DNA of 64,000 nucleotides, from contig JBQCHY010000020.1 of NCBI GenBank assembly GCA_051954235.1, positions 1-64,000 of the forward strand, in the 5' to 3' direction. Positions 41,716 through 50,658 of this stretch are shown here, piece by piece (the stretch's first letter is position 1; each line of letters begins with the position of its first letter). The notes beneath the pieces are model-generated. The model was not told where the DNA came from, searched no databases, and was given only the letters and a program-made list of their open reading frames with translations. The position numbers and the translations under genes were made by a program. Origin of the DNA: 62-47 sp051954235. GTDB lineage: Bacteria > Pseudomonadota > Alphaproteobacteria > Rhizobiales > Xanthobacteraceae.

Positions 41716-44043
41716 TCACTTCGTCACCAACCTCGGAGCCGGCTCAGGGCTCCAGCTATACTTCAGCGTTCCCAGAATGGTGCGGCCCTGGCCCAGCGCG
41801 CAATACGGCAGGCCGGTGAAACACGACTGCACGTAGTAGCGATCGGTCAGGTTCCTCGCGTTGATCTGTGCCATCAGGCCCCTCAGGTCGGGACGCGTGT
41901 AGCCGAAGTCGTAGCTGATCGCGGCATCGACCACCGTATAGGCCGGAATGTTGAGCGTATTGGCATAGTCGCCGAAGGTGTCGCCGACATAACGCACGCC
42001 CGCGCCGAGCCCGAGGCCGGCCAGCGGCCCGTCATGCCAGGTGTACTTGCCCCACAGCGACGCCTGATCGCGCGCAGTGTTGATCATGTCCTTGCCGACG
42101 TTGCCGGCGATGCTCGCCGTCACCTTCGGATCGAGGTGACTGTAGCCGGCGACGATTTCGAACTCGCGGGTGATGTTGCCCTTGGCCTCGAACTCGAAGC
42201 CGCGCACACGCATCGCATCGGTCTGGGTTTGGAAGAACGGATTGAGTGGGTTCGCCGTCAACACATTGTTCTGCCGAGTGTCGAAATAAGCCGCGGTCAG
42301 CATCAGGTTGGTGCCGAGCGGCTGATACTTGACGCCGAACTCGATGTTGTCGCCGGTGGTCGGCTTGAAGGTGTTGCCGAGCAGATCTGCGCCGAGATTC
42401 GGCGTGAACGATGTCGAATAGGTCACGTAGGGCGACACGCCGTTGTCGAACAGATAGTTCAGCCCGACGCGGCCGGTCTGCGCGGAATCGCTGCGCGAAT
42501 AGTTGCCCGCCATCGGATAGATGCTGGCGCTGGTGAACGCCGTGTTCACGACGTCCTGACGGCCTGAGAGCGTCAACGTCCAGCGATCGAACTTGATCTG
42601 GTCCTGCAAGTAGAAGCCGGCCTGGCTCTGGTGATCGTCACGCTTGATGAATGGCGGCACCAGCGAATCCCAGCTCGGAATCGCCGCGCCGTAGACCGGA
42701 TTGAACGCATCGATCGGCGGGAAGGCGTAGGTGATGCGGAATTCCGAGTTCGCCTTCATGTGGGTGTAATCGAAGCCACCCAGCACCTTGTGCGCCACCG
42801 GGCCGGTGCGGAAATCCGCCTGCAACTGGTTGTCGAGGGTCAGGTTCTGGGTGTGTGCGCGGACGTAGTCATAGGACCGCAACACCAGATTGTTGCCGAT
42901 CATGCCTTCCGGACGAATCGAGTGCAGGTCTTGCGTCGCCTCGGTGTAACGGAAGTTCTGGCGGAACTGGACGTTGTTGTCGAAACGATGCTCGAAGGCA
43001 TAGCCAAGCGCCATCTGCTCCAGCGTGTAGCCGTCGGCACCCGGTTCGCCGAGATAAGTGCTGCGGTTGATGCGGCCCAGCGGATTGCCGGAGAACGCCA
43101 CCTGCCCCGGCACATATTGCTGGTAACCCTTGTTGTCGATCTTCTGGTAGTGCGACAGGATCGTGAAGCTGGTGTCCGCATTCGGCCGCCAGGTCAGGCT
43201 CGGCGCGATGAAGACCTTGTTGTCCTGAACGAAATTGACCTCGGTGTTGCTCTGCCGGAACAAGCCGACAAGGCGATAGAGCCACTGGCCGGCGGCGTCC
43301 GCCGGACCACCGATATCGAACGCGCCCTGATAGCGATCATAGGAGCCGAACGTGCCCTCGACGCTGTAATGCGGCGTCGCCTGCGGCCGCTTGCTGATCA
43401 TGTTGATGATGCCGCCGGGATCGCTGGCGCCGTAAAGACCCGACGACGGACCCTTCAGCACCTCCAGCCGCTCAAGTCCGTAGGTCTCGATTTTCGGCGC
43501 GGCGAAAGTGGTGACGTCGGACGGCAGCCGCAGCCCGTCGAGATAACGCGGCGCATCGAAGCCGCGCACCTTGAAGTTGTCGAAGAACTGGTTGGGGCCA
43601 AAGGCCGTTACGGTCACGCCCGGCACGTATCCGACCGCCTGCGGCAGATCCTGCGCGCCCTGCGCCACCATCTGGTCGCGGGTGACGACCGACACCGACT
43701 GCGGCGTCTCAAGAATCGGCGTGTCGGTCTTGCTGCTGGAAATGCTCTGCTTGGCGGAATAGCCCGCCACCGGGCCGGTGCCGCGCTCGGCGGGAATGCT
43801 CGGGCCGGGGCGCGATGCGCTCTGCTGCGACGGCGTGACCGGCGCCGGACGCGGGCGAGCGCGACGGGTCGGTTGCGCGCGACGGGCGGCACGCTGTTTC
43901 GGCGCGGTCACTGTCACCGTCGGCAACTCGGACGATTGCGCATAAGTTTCATTCGGCGCCATCGACAGAACCATCACACTTGCTGCTCCGAGAAGGCCGG
44001 CTCTTGTTAAAAAGTTTGCCTTGGCCCAACGCGTGCACGACAT
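41716..44043 (-). CDS. TonB-dependent siderophore receptor
   Basis: 775 aa. Signal peptide (to about residue 35, TYA-QS), TonB box near ELPTVTV, a Pro/Arg-rich linker, plug domain (DTPILETPQSVSVVTRDQMV ... GLYGASDPGGIINMISKRP) and a 22-strand barrel ending NLTDRYYVQSCFTGLPYCALG and KYSW. The double Cys near the end is typical of the ferrichrome/hydroxamate (FhuA/FoxA-like) group. Imports ferric siderophores across the outer membrane. Start at 44043. A likely Irr-type iron box lies about 195 bases upstream. Confidence 0.93.
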   Translation of the reverse strand: MSCTRWAKANFLTRAGLLGAASVMVLSMAPNETYAQSSELPTVTVTAPKQRAARRAQPTRRARPRPAPVTPSQQSASRPGPSIPAERGTGPVAGYSAKQSISSSKTDTPILETPQSVSVVTRDQMVAQGAQDLPQAVGYVPGVTVTAFGPNQFFDNFKVRGFDAPRYLDGLRLPSDVTTFAAPKIETYGLERLEVLKGPSSGLYGASDPGGIINMISKRPQATPHYSVEGTFGSYDRYQGAFDIGGPADAAGQWLYRLVGLFRQSNTEVNFVQDNKVFIAPSLTWRPNADTSFTILSHYQKIDNKGYQQYVPGQVAFSGNPLGRINRSTYLGEPGADGYTLEQMALGYAFEHRFDNNVQFRQNFRYTEATQDLHSIRPEGMIGNNLVLRSYDYVRAHTQNLTLDNQLQADFRTGPVAHKVLGGFDYTHMKANSEFRITYAFPPIDAFNPVYGAAIPSWDSLVPPFIKRDDHQSQAGFYLQDQIKFDRWTLTLSGRQDVVNTAFTSASIYPMAGNYSRSDSAQTGRVGLNYLFDNGVSPYVTYSTSFTPNLGADLLGNTFKPTTGDNIEFGVKYQPLGTNLMLTAAYFDTRQNNVLTANPLNPFFQTQTDAMRVRGFEFEAKGNITREFEIVAGYSHLDPKVTASIAGNVGKDMINTARDQASLWGKYTWHDGPLAGLGLGAGVRYVGDTFGDYANTLNIPAYTVVDAAISYDFGYTRPDLRGLMAQINARNLTDRYYVQSCFTGLPYCALGQGRTILGTLKYSWSPEPAPRLVTK

Positions 44044-44234
44044 CTTCAAACCCCCGCTCCAATGGCCACCGCTTTGTCGATGGCTTGTTTGCCCCTCCTT
44101 ATCATTCCCGGAACAGAAGCCAGCCCTTGCGCGCTTAGAAGCCATTTAAAGGCCACACATCACCATGCAGTGTTGCCGATGTGTCGCAAAAAACCTCTGC
44201 GGCACAGCGGTTTTTCGCATTTTCATTTGATGCG

Positions 44235-44255
44235 TTCTAAGAAGATTTCTAAGAA
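44235..44255. promoter_or_regulatory. Possible iron control element (Irr/ICE-like)
   Basis: TAAGAA-N3-TTCTAA is one base off the palindrome TTAGAA-N3-TTCTAA, the core of rhizobial ICE motifs bound by Irr. The stretch is also a tandem of TTCTAAGAA-like units (44235-44261). It lies in the leader region of the TonB receptor gene. Confidence 0.4.
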
Positions 44256-44320
44256 AGACTCTAACAACACTTGAATGGCGATATGATCTCTCAGGCTCAT
44301 TATCGAGTTCGAGCGATCGC

Positions 44321-44573
44321 CGTCGTTGCGAGCGAAGCGAAGCCTCTCATTCGTCATGGCCGGGCTTGTCCCGGCCATCCACGTCTTTCGCATAGACGTG
44401 CCGTTATGACGTTTCATGTTTTGACGGCAGGTCATTGCCGGGCATGATCCGGCAATCCATCCTTCTCGAAAAAGATGGATGCGCAGCTCAAGTCCGCGCA
44501 TCGCGACAGGCGGTTCTACAAAATCTGAGAGACTTAAGGACGTGGATGGCCGGAATAAATCCGGCCATGACGA
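44321..44573. repeat. Compound block of intergenic palindromes (families i and ii)
   Basis: A family i left arm (CGTCGTTGCGAGCGAAGCGA) runs into a family ii copy (GTCATGGCCGGGCTTGTCCC ... CCATCCACGTC), then a hairpin block (CATTGCCGGGCATGATCCGG), then a mirrored family ii arm (GGACGTGGATGGCCGG ... CCGGCCATGACG). It fills the gap between the TonB receptor and the phosphatase genes, where a rearrangement point is suspected. Confidence 0.7.
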
Positions 44574-44662
44574 GGTTAATGCGAAAGCGTTCCACTTTCG
44601 TCCGCTGAATGTTGAGTTGAATTCCGACGGCGAAGCGCCGCCTCAACGTCACCTCATCAGGC

Positions 44663-45130
44663 TTACAACCCCACGCCGCCGCCACGCGCGAAACGTTTGC
44701 GGATGCGGAGCGATAGTCCGTCGCAGACGTCGCGATAGGCCTGCATCCGCTGGTCGCGGCTACCCTCCACCAGTGTCGGGTCTTGAGTCGGCCAATACTC
44801 CACTTCGATCGCGTGGGTGCGGGTCAGTTCCAGCGCCTTGTGATGCGCCTGCGGCGACAGCGTGATGATGAGGTCGAAGTTGAGTCCTTCCCAATCCTCG
44901 AGATCCTCGAAGGTCATCGGCCGGTGCCGCGAGATGTCCTGGCCCAGCTCCGCCATGGTCGCCACCGCGAACGAATCGAGTTCGCCCTTCCGCGCGCCGG
45001 CGGAGCGGACGTAAAGCGTTTTCGGAAACATCTGCTGCAACAGGCTCGCCGCCATCGGCGAGCGGACAGCATTCATCGTGCATGCGAACAGCACGGCCTG
45101 CGGATGACGGACGCGCGGCGGCGCCTCCAT
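44663..45130 (-). CDS. Low-molecular-weight phosphotyrosine phosphatase-like protein
   Basis: 155 aa. P-loop ACTMNAVRS with C17 and R23 (C-x5-R-S), and a general-acid Asp candidate in TQDPTLVEGS. The family includes LMW phosphatases and ArsC-type arsenate reductases; without the resolving Cys pattern I favour phosphatase. Last gene of the murA-hisD block, 44 bases after UPF0262. Confidence 0.88.
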   Translation of the reverse strand: MEAPPRVRHPQAVLFACTMNAVRSPMAASLLQQMFPKTLYVRSAGARKGELDSFAVATMAELGQDISRHRPMTFEDLEDWEGLNFDLIITLSPQAHHKALELTRTHAIEVEYWPTQDPTLVEGSRDQRMQAYRDVCDGLSLRIRKRFARGGGVGL

Positions 45131-45174
45131 CGATTATCGCCGCCGTTCGCCGAAGCGTTGCGCACCACCGTGGA

Positions 45175-45675
45175 TCATTTCTCGCCCTTCCAGTGCAGCA
45201 CGCAGATCAGGGTGAACAGACGGCGGGCGGTTTCGAAATCGACCCGCACTTTGCCCGACAGCCGCTCCATCAGCGCCCGCGAGCCTTCGTCATGGATGCC
45301 GCGCCGCCCCATGTCGATCGCCTCGATCTTGTCCGGCGTCGCGGTGCGGATGGCGTGATAGTAGCTGTCGCAGATCATGAAGTAGTCTTTGACGACGCGG
45401 CGAAACGGCGTCAGCGACAACAGATGCGCCACCACCGGCGCACCGTCCTCGCGGCGAATGTCGAACATCAGCCGGTTGCCGGTGATGCCGAGGTGCAGCG
45501 TGAACGGGCCGTTGTCGGCACCCTCGGGCGCGAACAGGTTCTGCTCGATCAGGTCGTAGATGGCGATGGCGCGTTCGTGCTCGATGTCCGGCCCGGAACG
45601 GCCGATCGAGTCCTCGTCGAGGGTGACCGCGACGATGCGGTTGCGGGAGTCATCCTCTGAGGCTTTCTTGCTCAT
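45175..45675 (-). CDS. UPF0262 family protein
   Basis: 166 aa. RNRIVAVTLDEDSIGR and PFRRVVKDYFMICDSYYHAI are diagnostic for this alphaproteobacterial family of unknown function, nearly always found after hisD. Start at 45675 overlaps the hisD stop by 4 bases, so expression is coupled. Confidence 0.92.
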   Translation of the reverse strand: MSKKASEDDSRNRIVAVTLDEDSIGRSGPDIEHERAIAIYDLIEQNLFAPEGADNGPFTLHLGITGNRLMFDIRREDGAPVVAHLLSLTPFRRVVKDYFMICDSYYHAIRTATPDKIEAIDMGRRGIHDEGSRALMERLSGKVRVDFETARRLFTLICVLHWKGEK

Positions 45676-46970
45676 GGCAGATTGAGGCGCCGTCCAATCG
45701 AGCGCGAATGGGCGTCCAGCCCCTCCGCATTGCCGAGGGTCATGGCCGCCGGCCCCAGCGCGCGCAACTGATCGGGCCCACATCGCAGGATCGACGTTCG
45801 CTTCATGAAGTCAAGCACGCCGAGCCCGGAGGAGAACCGCGCCGAACGCGCGGTCGGCAGAACATGGTTGGAGCCGCCGACATAATCGCCGATTGCTTCC
45901 GGCGTATGGGGACCTAAGAACAGCGCACCGGCGTTGCGGATCTTGGCGGCCAGCGCATCCGGATCGGCGGTCATAATCTCGAGGTGCTCGGCGGCGATGG
46001 CGTCGGCGAGCTTCGCCGCCTCGTCGAGGTTTTGTACCCGGATGACGGCGCCGAAGTCGTTCCACGAGGCACGCGCGATCGCCTCGCGCGGCAAGGTGGC
46101 AAGCTGCGCCTCCACCGCGCGCTCGACATCGCGGGCGAGATCGTCGTCGTCGGTGATCAGGATCGATTGCGAGTCCTCGCCGTGCTCGGCCTGAGCCAAC
46201 AGATCGGCAGCGATCCAGTCGGCATTGCCGGTATTGTCGGCGATCACCAGCACCTCGGAGGGCCCCGCGATCATGTCGATACCGACCTTGCCGAACACCA
46301 GCCGCTTCGCCGCAGCGACATAGGCGTTGCCTGGACCGACGATCTTCGCCACCGGCGCGATGGCCGCGGTGCCGTAAGCCAATGCGGCAACCGCCTGCGC
46401 CCCTCCGACCCGGTAGATCTCCGAAACGCCGGCAAGCTGCGCCGCCGCCAGGACCAGCGGGTTGAGAATTTTGCCGTCCGGCGTCGGCACGACCATCACC
46501 ACGCGCGGAACGCCGGCCACCACGGCCGGCACCACATTCATCAGCACCGATGAAGGATAGGCGGCAGTCCCGCCCGGCACATACAGACCAACCGCCTCGA
46601 CCGCGCTCCAGCGCCAGCCGAGTTCGACGCCCTGCGCATCGGTGAACCGCTCGTCTTTCGGCATCTGCCGCCGGTGGAACGCCTCGATCCGGTCGCGCGC
46701 GAACGCCAGTGCGTCCAGCGTCGCGGCGTCACACGCCTTGACCGCCGCGTCGATCTCGGCCGGCGTGAAGCGCAGACCGCCGGCATCGACGGCAAAGCGG
46801 TCGAACTTGCGGGTCGCCTCGATGACGGCGGCATCGCCGCGCAGGCGCACATCATCGATGACCGCACGCACCACGGCCTCGACATCGGCCGACGCCTCGC
46901 GCTTGCTGGCGAGGAAGGCCGCAAATTGCGCGGCGAAATCGGAGTTGCGACTATCGATGCGGATCGGCAT
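45672..46970 (-). CDS. hisD: Histidinol dehydrogenase
   Basis: 432 aa. Signature IDMIAGPSEVLVIAD, the zinc/active-site region LAQAEHGEDSQSILIT and the C-terminal GGSNHVLPTARSARFSSGLG are all present. It catalyses the last two steps of histidine synthesis (L-histidinol to histidine, NAD-dependent). Full length. Overlaps UPF0262; DUF2948 and murA lie upstream on the same strand. Confidence 0.96.
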   Translation of the reverse strand: MPIRIDSRNSDFAAQFAAFLASKREASADVEAVVRAVIDDVRLRGDAAVIEATRKFDRFAVDAGGLRFTPAEIDAAVKACDAATLDALAFARDRIEAFHRRQMPKDERFTDAQGVELGWRWSAVEAVGLYVPGGTAAYPSSVLMNVVPAVVAGVPRVVMVVPTPDGKILNPLVLAAAQLAGVSEIYRVGGAQAVAALAYGTAAIAPVAKIVGPGNAYVAAAKRLVFGKVGIDMIAGPSEVLVIADNTGNADWIAADLLAQAEHGEDSQSILITDDDDLARDVERAVEAQLATLPREAIARASWNDFGAVIRVQNLDEAAKLADAIAAEHLEIMTADPDALAAKIRNAGALFLGPHTPEAIGDYVGGSNHVLPTARSARFSSGLGVLDFMKRTSILRCGPDQLRALGPAAMTLGNAEGLDAHSRSIGRRLNLP

Positions 46971-47072
46971 GGCAGGTTTCCAGCATCCTTTTCACGAAGG
47001 ACGACACCCTGCTCAATGACGCGACCGCAAATCGGCGTCAACCCTTTGTTTTCACGGATTAAGTCAAGACGT

Positions 47073-47474
47073 TCACGCGTCGTCCGCGACGAGGTCGGCG
47101 AGTTCGCATTCGAGGCATTCGACCCCAAGCCGCAACGCCGCGCCGTCGGCGAACATCAACACCACGGTGCCGCCCGGCGCCCTCGCCGGATAGAACTCAA
47201 TGCCGAGCAGATCGAACGCGGCATGCGGCGCGTCGAGGTCGATATTGCGCGACTGGCACGACAGCACACGATCGAACCGCAACGCCGACACCAGCCGGCG
47301 CGGCGACGTCTCACCGTTCAGCGTCTGCTCCCAATCAAGCCGGCGCATGCCGACGATCAACCGTTTATCGCCCTGACGCCAGAGAATGTCGGCCGCCGTC
47401 ACGGACGCTTCCCGCACGTGCGCCGAGATCACCGCGAGATCGTCCTGATCGAGTGCGATGAGACGCGCCGGCAT
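47073..47474 (-). CDS. DUF2948 family protein
   Basis: 133 aa. LIALDQDDLAVISAHVREAS and LSCQSRNIDLDAP match the DUF2948 family, which is found between murA and hisD in alphaproteobacteria. Function unknown. Start at 47474, 7 bases after the murA stop. Confidence 0.9.
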   Translation of the reverse strand: MPARLIALDQDDLAVISAHVREASVTAADILWRQGDKRLIVGMRRLDWEQTLNGETSPRRLVSALRFDRVLSCQSRNIDLDAPHAAFDLLGIEFYPARAPGGTVVLMFADGAALRLGVECLECELADLVADDA

Positions 47475-47481
47475 GGTGTGA

Positions 47482-48771
47482 TCAGCCGCTGATGCGTTCG
47501 ATGGTCGCGCCGCAGGCGGACAGCTTGTCTTCCAGCCGCTCAAAACCGCGATCGAGGTGATAGACGCGGTTCACCATGGTCTCGCCTTCCGCGACAAGCC
47601 CCGCGATCACCAGCGACACCGAGGCGCGCAGATCGGTCGCCATCACCGGCGCGCCGCGCAGCTTCTTCATGCCTTCGACGATCGCGGTTTCGCCGTCGAG
47701 ATGAATCCGCGCGCCGAACCGCGCCAGCTCCTGCACATGCATGAAACGATTCTCGAAGATCGTCTCGGTGATGCGCGAATCGCCTTCGGCGCGGGTCATC
47801 AGCGCCATCAACTGCGCTTGCAGGTCGGTCGGGAAGCCTGGAAACGGCGCGGTTTCCACGTTCACCGCCTTGATGCCGGCGCCATTGCGCGTGACGCGAA
47901 TGCCGTCGTTGTTGACGGTGATGTTGGCGCCGGCCTGCGCCAGCACATCGAGCGCCGCCTGCAACAATTCAGGCCGCGCGCCGCTGAGCTGCACGTCGCC
48001 GCCGGTCATCGCCACCGCCATCGCATAGGTGCCGGTCTCGATACGATCCGGCAGCACGGTGTGCCGCGCGCCGTTCAACTTGGCAACGCCCTCGATGACA
48101 ATGCGCGGCGTGCCGGCACCCGTTATGCGCGCGCCCATTTTGTTCAAACAGTCCGCGACATCGAGAATTTCAGGCTCGCAAGCCGCGTTGGTGATAACCG
48201 TCGTACCCTTGGCAAGCGTCGCCGCCATCAGCGCGACATGGGTGCCGCTCACCGTGACTTTCACGAAATCGATCTCGGCGCCCTTGAGACCGCCCGGCGC
48301 CTTGGCGATCACATAGCCACCGTCGATGGTGATCTCCGCGCCGAGTTTCTCCAGCGCCATGATCAGAAGATCGACCGGACGCGTGCCGATCGCGCACCCG
48401 CCGGGCAGCGATACCTTGGCTTCATGCATCCGCGCCAGCAGCGGCGCGATCACCCAGAACGAGGCGCGCATCTTCGATACCAGTTCGTAAGGCGCTGTGG
48501 TGTCGATGATATTCGCGGCCGAGATATGCAGTGTCTGGCCTTGATACTCGCGATCGCCGGGCCGCTTGCCGGCCGACATGATGTCAACGCCGTGGTTGCC
48601 GAGGATCCGCTGCAACTGCGCGACGTCGGCGAGACGCGGCACGTTGTCGAGAATCAGGGTCTGATCGGTCAGGAGACTTGCGATCATCAAAGGCAGCGCC
48701 GCGTTCTTCGCGCCGGAAATCGCAATGGTGCCGTTGAGTTGTTTGCCGCCGACGATGCGAATGCGATCCAT
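47482..48771 (-). CDS. murA: UDP-N-acetylglucosamine 1-carboxyvinyltransferase
   Basis: 429 aa. N-terminus MDRIRIVGGKQLNGTIAISG, catalytic loop LPGGCAIGTRPVDLL with Cys126 (the fosfomycin-reactive residue), and C-terminal YHLDRGFERLEDKL. It transfers enolpyruvate from PEP to UDP-GlcNAc, the first committed step of peptidoglycan synthesis. Start at 48771. First gene of the block murA-DUF2948-hisD-UPF0262-phosphatase. Confidence 0.97.
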   Translation of the reverse strand: MDRIRIVGGKQLNGTIAISGAKNAALPLMIASLLTDQTLILDNVPRLADVAQLQRILGNHGVDIMSAGKRPGDREYQGQTLHISAANIIDTTAPYELVSKMRASFWVIAPLLARMHEAKVSLPGGCAIGTRPVDLLIMALEKLGAEITIDGGYVIAKAPGGLKGAEIDFVKVTVSGTHVALMAATLAKGTTVITNAACEPEILDVADCLNKMGARITGAGTPRIVIEGVAKLNGARHTVLPDRIETGTYAMAVAMTGGDVQLSGARPELLQAALDVLAQAGANITVNNDGIRVTRNGAGIKAVNVETAPFPGFPTDLQAQLMALMTRAEGDSRITETIFENRFMHVQELARFGARIHLDGETAIVEGMKKLRGAPVMATDLRASVSLVIAGLVAEGETMVNRVYHLDRGFERLEDKLSACGATIERISG

Positions 48772-48898
48772 ACCGAGTCCCGTTGTTGCTGCGCAAATGT
48801 TTAGGCGAAGCCGCGCTTCATTGCAAAATCCTCCGCCAAAGTTCCAATCTTTGCGGCGATTTGATGGGACCGCCGGCAAATCAGACCATCATCGCCCC

Positions 48899-49573
48899 TT
48901 AAAGCCGGTTGATATCCTCGCTTTCCAGCAATGGCTTCGGATAGCCGCGCCGGGCCACCGTCAGCATGGCCCGCCCGACCTGTTCGGTGGTCGTCATATA
49001 CGTCGGCGCAATTTTGTTCAGGAGGGTCAGCAGCGGCGCGGCTACCACGTAGGCGGCCTGATACCACACCGTCTTCGACCGGATGCCGTGCAGCGGCTGG
49101 ATGCCGGCCGGCCGGAACATATAAGCCGCCTTGAACGGCAGCTTGAGCAGATCGTTTTCGGTCTTGCCCTTGATGCGAGCCCACATCATCGACCCGCGCT
49201 CCGTGCTGTCGGTACCGCGCCCGGTGACATACACGAACACCATCTGCGGATTGAGTTTCGCGAGCGTGGTCGCGGCCGCCATGGTGATGTCGTAGGTGAG
49301 ATGACGATAGCGTTCCTCGGTCAATCCGACCGAAGTGACGCCAAGGCAAAAGAAACAAGCATCGTAACCGGACAATCTGGATTCGATAGCGGAGAAATCC
49401 AGAAAATTATCGTGACGCAACTCCTCGAGCTTCGCGTTGCGCTGCCCCGTCGCGCTGCGGCCGACGGCGAGAACGTGCTCGACATCGGGATCGAGCAGAC
49501 ATTCGCGCAGCACGCCTTGCCCGACCATTCCGGTCGCACCGAACAGAATGACTTTCAATTTGCGGTCGCTCAC
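48899..49573 (-). CDS. NAD(P)H-binding epimerase-like protein
   Basis: 224 aa. Rossmann motif VILFGATGMVGQGVLRECL and FFCLGVTSVGLTEERYR; resembles atypical SDR/HTATIP2-like proteins that lack the usual Tyr-x3-Lys pair. Reaction unknown. Its start overlaps the stop of the preceding small gene by 4 bases. Confidence 0.87.
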   Translation of the reverse strand: MSDRKLKVILFGATGMVGQGVLRECLLDPDVEHVLAVGRSATGQRNAKLEELRHDNFLDFSAIESRLSGYDACFFCLGVTSVGLTEERYRHLTYDITMAAATTLAKLNPQMVFVYVTGRGTDSTERGSMMWARIKGKTENDLLKLPFKAAYMFRPAGIQPLHGIRSKTVWYQAAYVVAAPLLTLLNKIAPTYMTTTEQVGRAMLTVARRGYPKPLLESEDINRL

Positions 49574-49770
49574 ACGTCGAGACCTTTCCGCGCAGCATCC
49601 ACATCCGCGTCCGGAAATTCGTCGGACTTGGCCACGTCCTGATTGCGTCCGCGCACCTGCGCCTTGCGGCGCTTGAGGTTTTCGCGCAGCGCCAGTTTCA
49701 AGCGATCCTTGCGCTGATCCTGAGCCCGGCTACCGGAGCGAGGCTTGCTGGTGTCTGATTCGTCTGACAT
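49570..49770 (-). CDS. Small basic hypothetical protein
   Basis: 66 aa, highly charged: RKDRLKLALRENLKRRKAQV then an acidic tail PDADVDAARKGLDV. Similar short Arg/Lys-rich proteins occur in many rhizobia, with unknown function. Accepted because it overlaps the downstream epimerase gene (ATGA) and has an ATG at 49770. Confidence 0.65.
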   Translation of the reverse strand: MSDESDTSKPRSGSRAQDQRKDRLKLALRENLKRRKAQVRGRNQDVAKSDEFPDADVDAARKGLDV

Positions 49771-49895
49771 GGGCGATGGTCTTTGGCGGGAATCTGATGG
49801 CCAGTTCGGATAGGCCGCGGCGATTCGATCGCGTATGCTGCGTCCGATCTTAGCGACTGCGACCGCGGCCGAAAACTGTTCTGGAGACACAAGAG

Positions 49896-50339
49896 ATGCC
49901 TTCCACGTCCTCGCTGGCGGACCTGCCGCGCCGAACCATCGCCGACTGGCACCGTTTCGTCGCGACCGGAGATCACGCATTGCTGTCGTCGCTGCTAGCC
50001 GAAAACGTCGTGTTTCGCTCGCCGGCCGTCCATTCCCCCATTCCCGGCAAGCCGGCGACGCTTCTGGTGCTGACCACCGTGGTGCAGATCTTCGAGAATT
50101 TCCGCTACGAGCGCGAATTCGCCTCCGGAAGCCACGACGCAGGCTTGGAATTCGCCGCTAACGTCGGCAAATTCGAATTGAAAGGCATCGACCTGATCAA
50201 ATTCAACGCCGACGGGAAAATAGTCGATTTCGAGGTGATGATCCGTCCGCTCAAGGCGTTGCAGACCGTCGCCGAAGCCATGGGGAACCAGATCGGCCCG
50301 CAATTGATGGCGCTCAAAGCGGCGGCACCGGCCCGCTGA
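49896..50339 (+). CDS. SnoaL/NTF2-like protein
   Basis: 147 aa cone-shaped NTF2-like fold: PRRTIADWHRFVATGDHALL, FRSPAVHSPIPGKPAT and FNADGKIVDFEVMIRPLKAL match SnoaL-type nuclear-transport-factor-2-like proteins. Ligand or reaction unknown. Stands alone, divergent from the small basic gene. Confidence 0.85.
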   Translation: MPSTSSLADLPRRTIADWHRFVATGDHALLSSLLAENVVFRSPAVHSPIPGKPATLLVLTTVVQIFENFRYEREFASGSHDAGLEFAANVGKFELKGIDLIKFNADGKIVDFEVMIRPLKALQTVAEAMGNQIGPQLMALKAAAPAR

Positions 50340-50458
50340 CCGTAATTTTTCCCCGATGATGCCGATTTCGGGCGTCCGTGCTTGCACCTCGGTGAGCCTT
50401 GTGGCAAGGATCGGCCGCCTCGGCGCAGCCCTTGCGGGCTGGCCCTGATGTGGCGTTT

Positions 50459-50533
50459 GCTGCCGTAGCTCAGTGGTAGAGCACTTCATTGGTAATGAAG
50501 AGGTCGACAGTTCAATCCTGTCTGGCAGCACCA
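50459..50533 (+). tRNA. tRNA-Thr (anticodon GGT)
   Basis: 75 nt. Acceptor GCTGCCG pairs with TGGCAGC (one G-T pair), anticodon stem CTTCA/TGAAG with loop TTGGTAA (anticodon GGT), T-arm AGTTCAATC, encoded CCA. Between the SnoaL-like gene and fdhD. Confidence 0.96.
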
Positions 50534-50658
50534 CCCCGCTTTCACGCGATCTTCCCTGCTCCATTCTGTCCATGGCACTGGCCCTTAGCCAATTGTGATG
50601 GCTGGGCAATTACGCTCTGCGGCGATAATGTCCCGGTGTCAGAATAGCGGAGCCGCGC

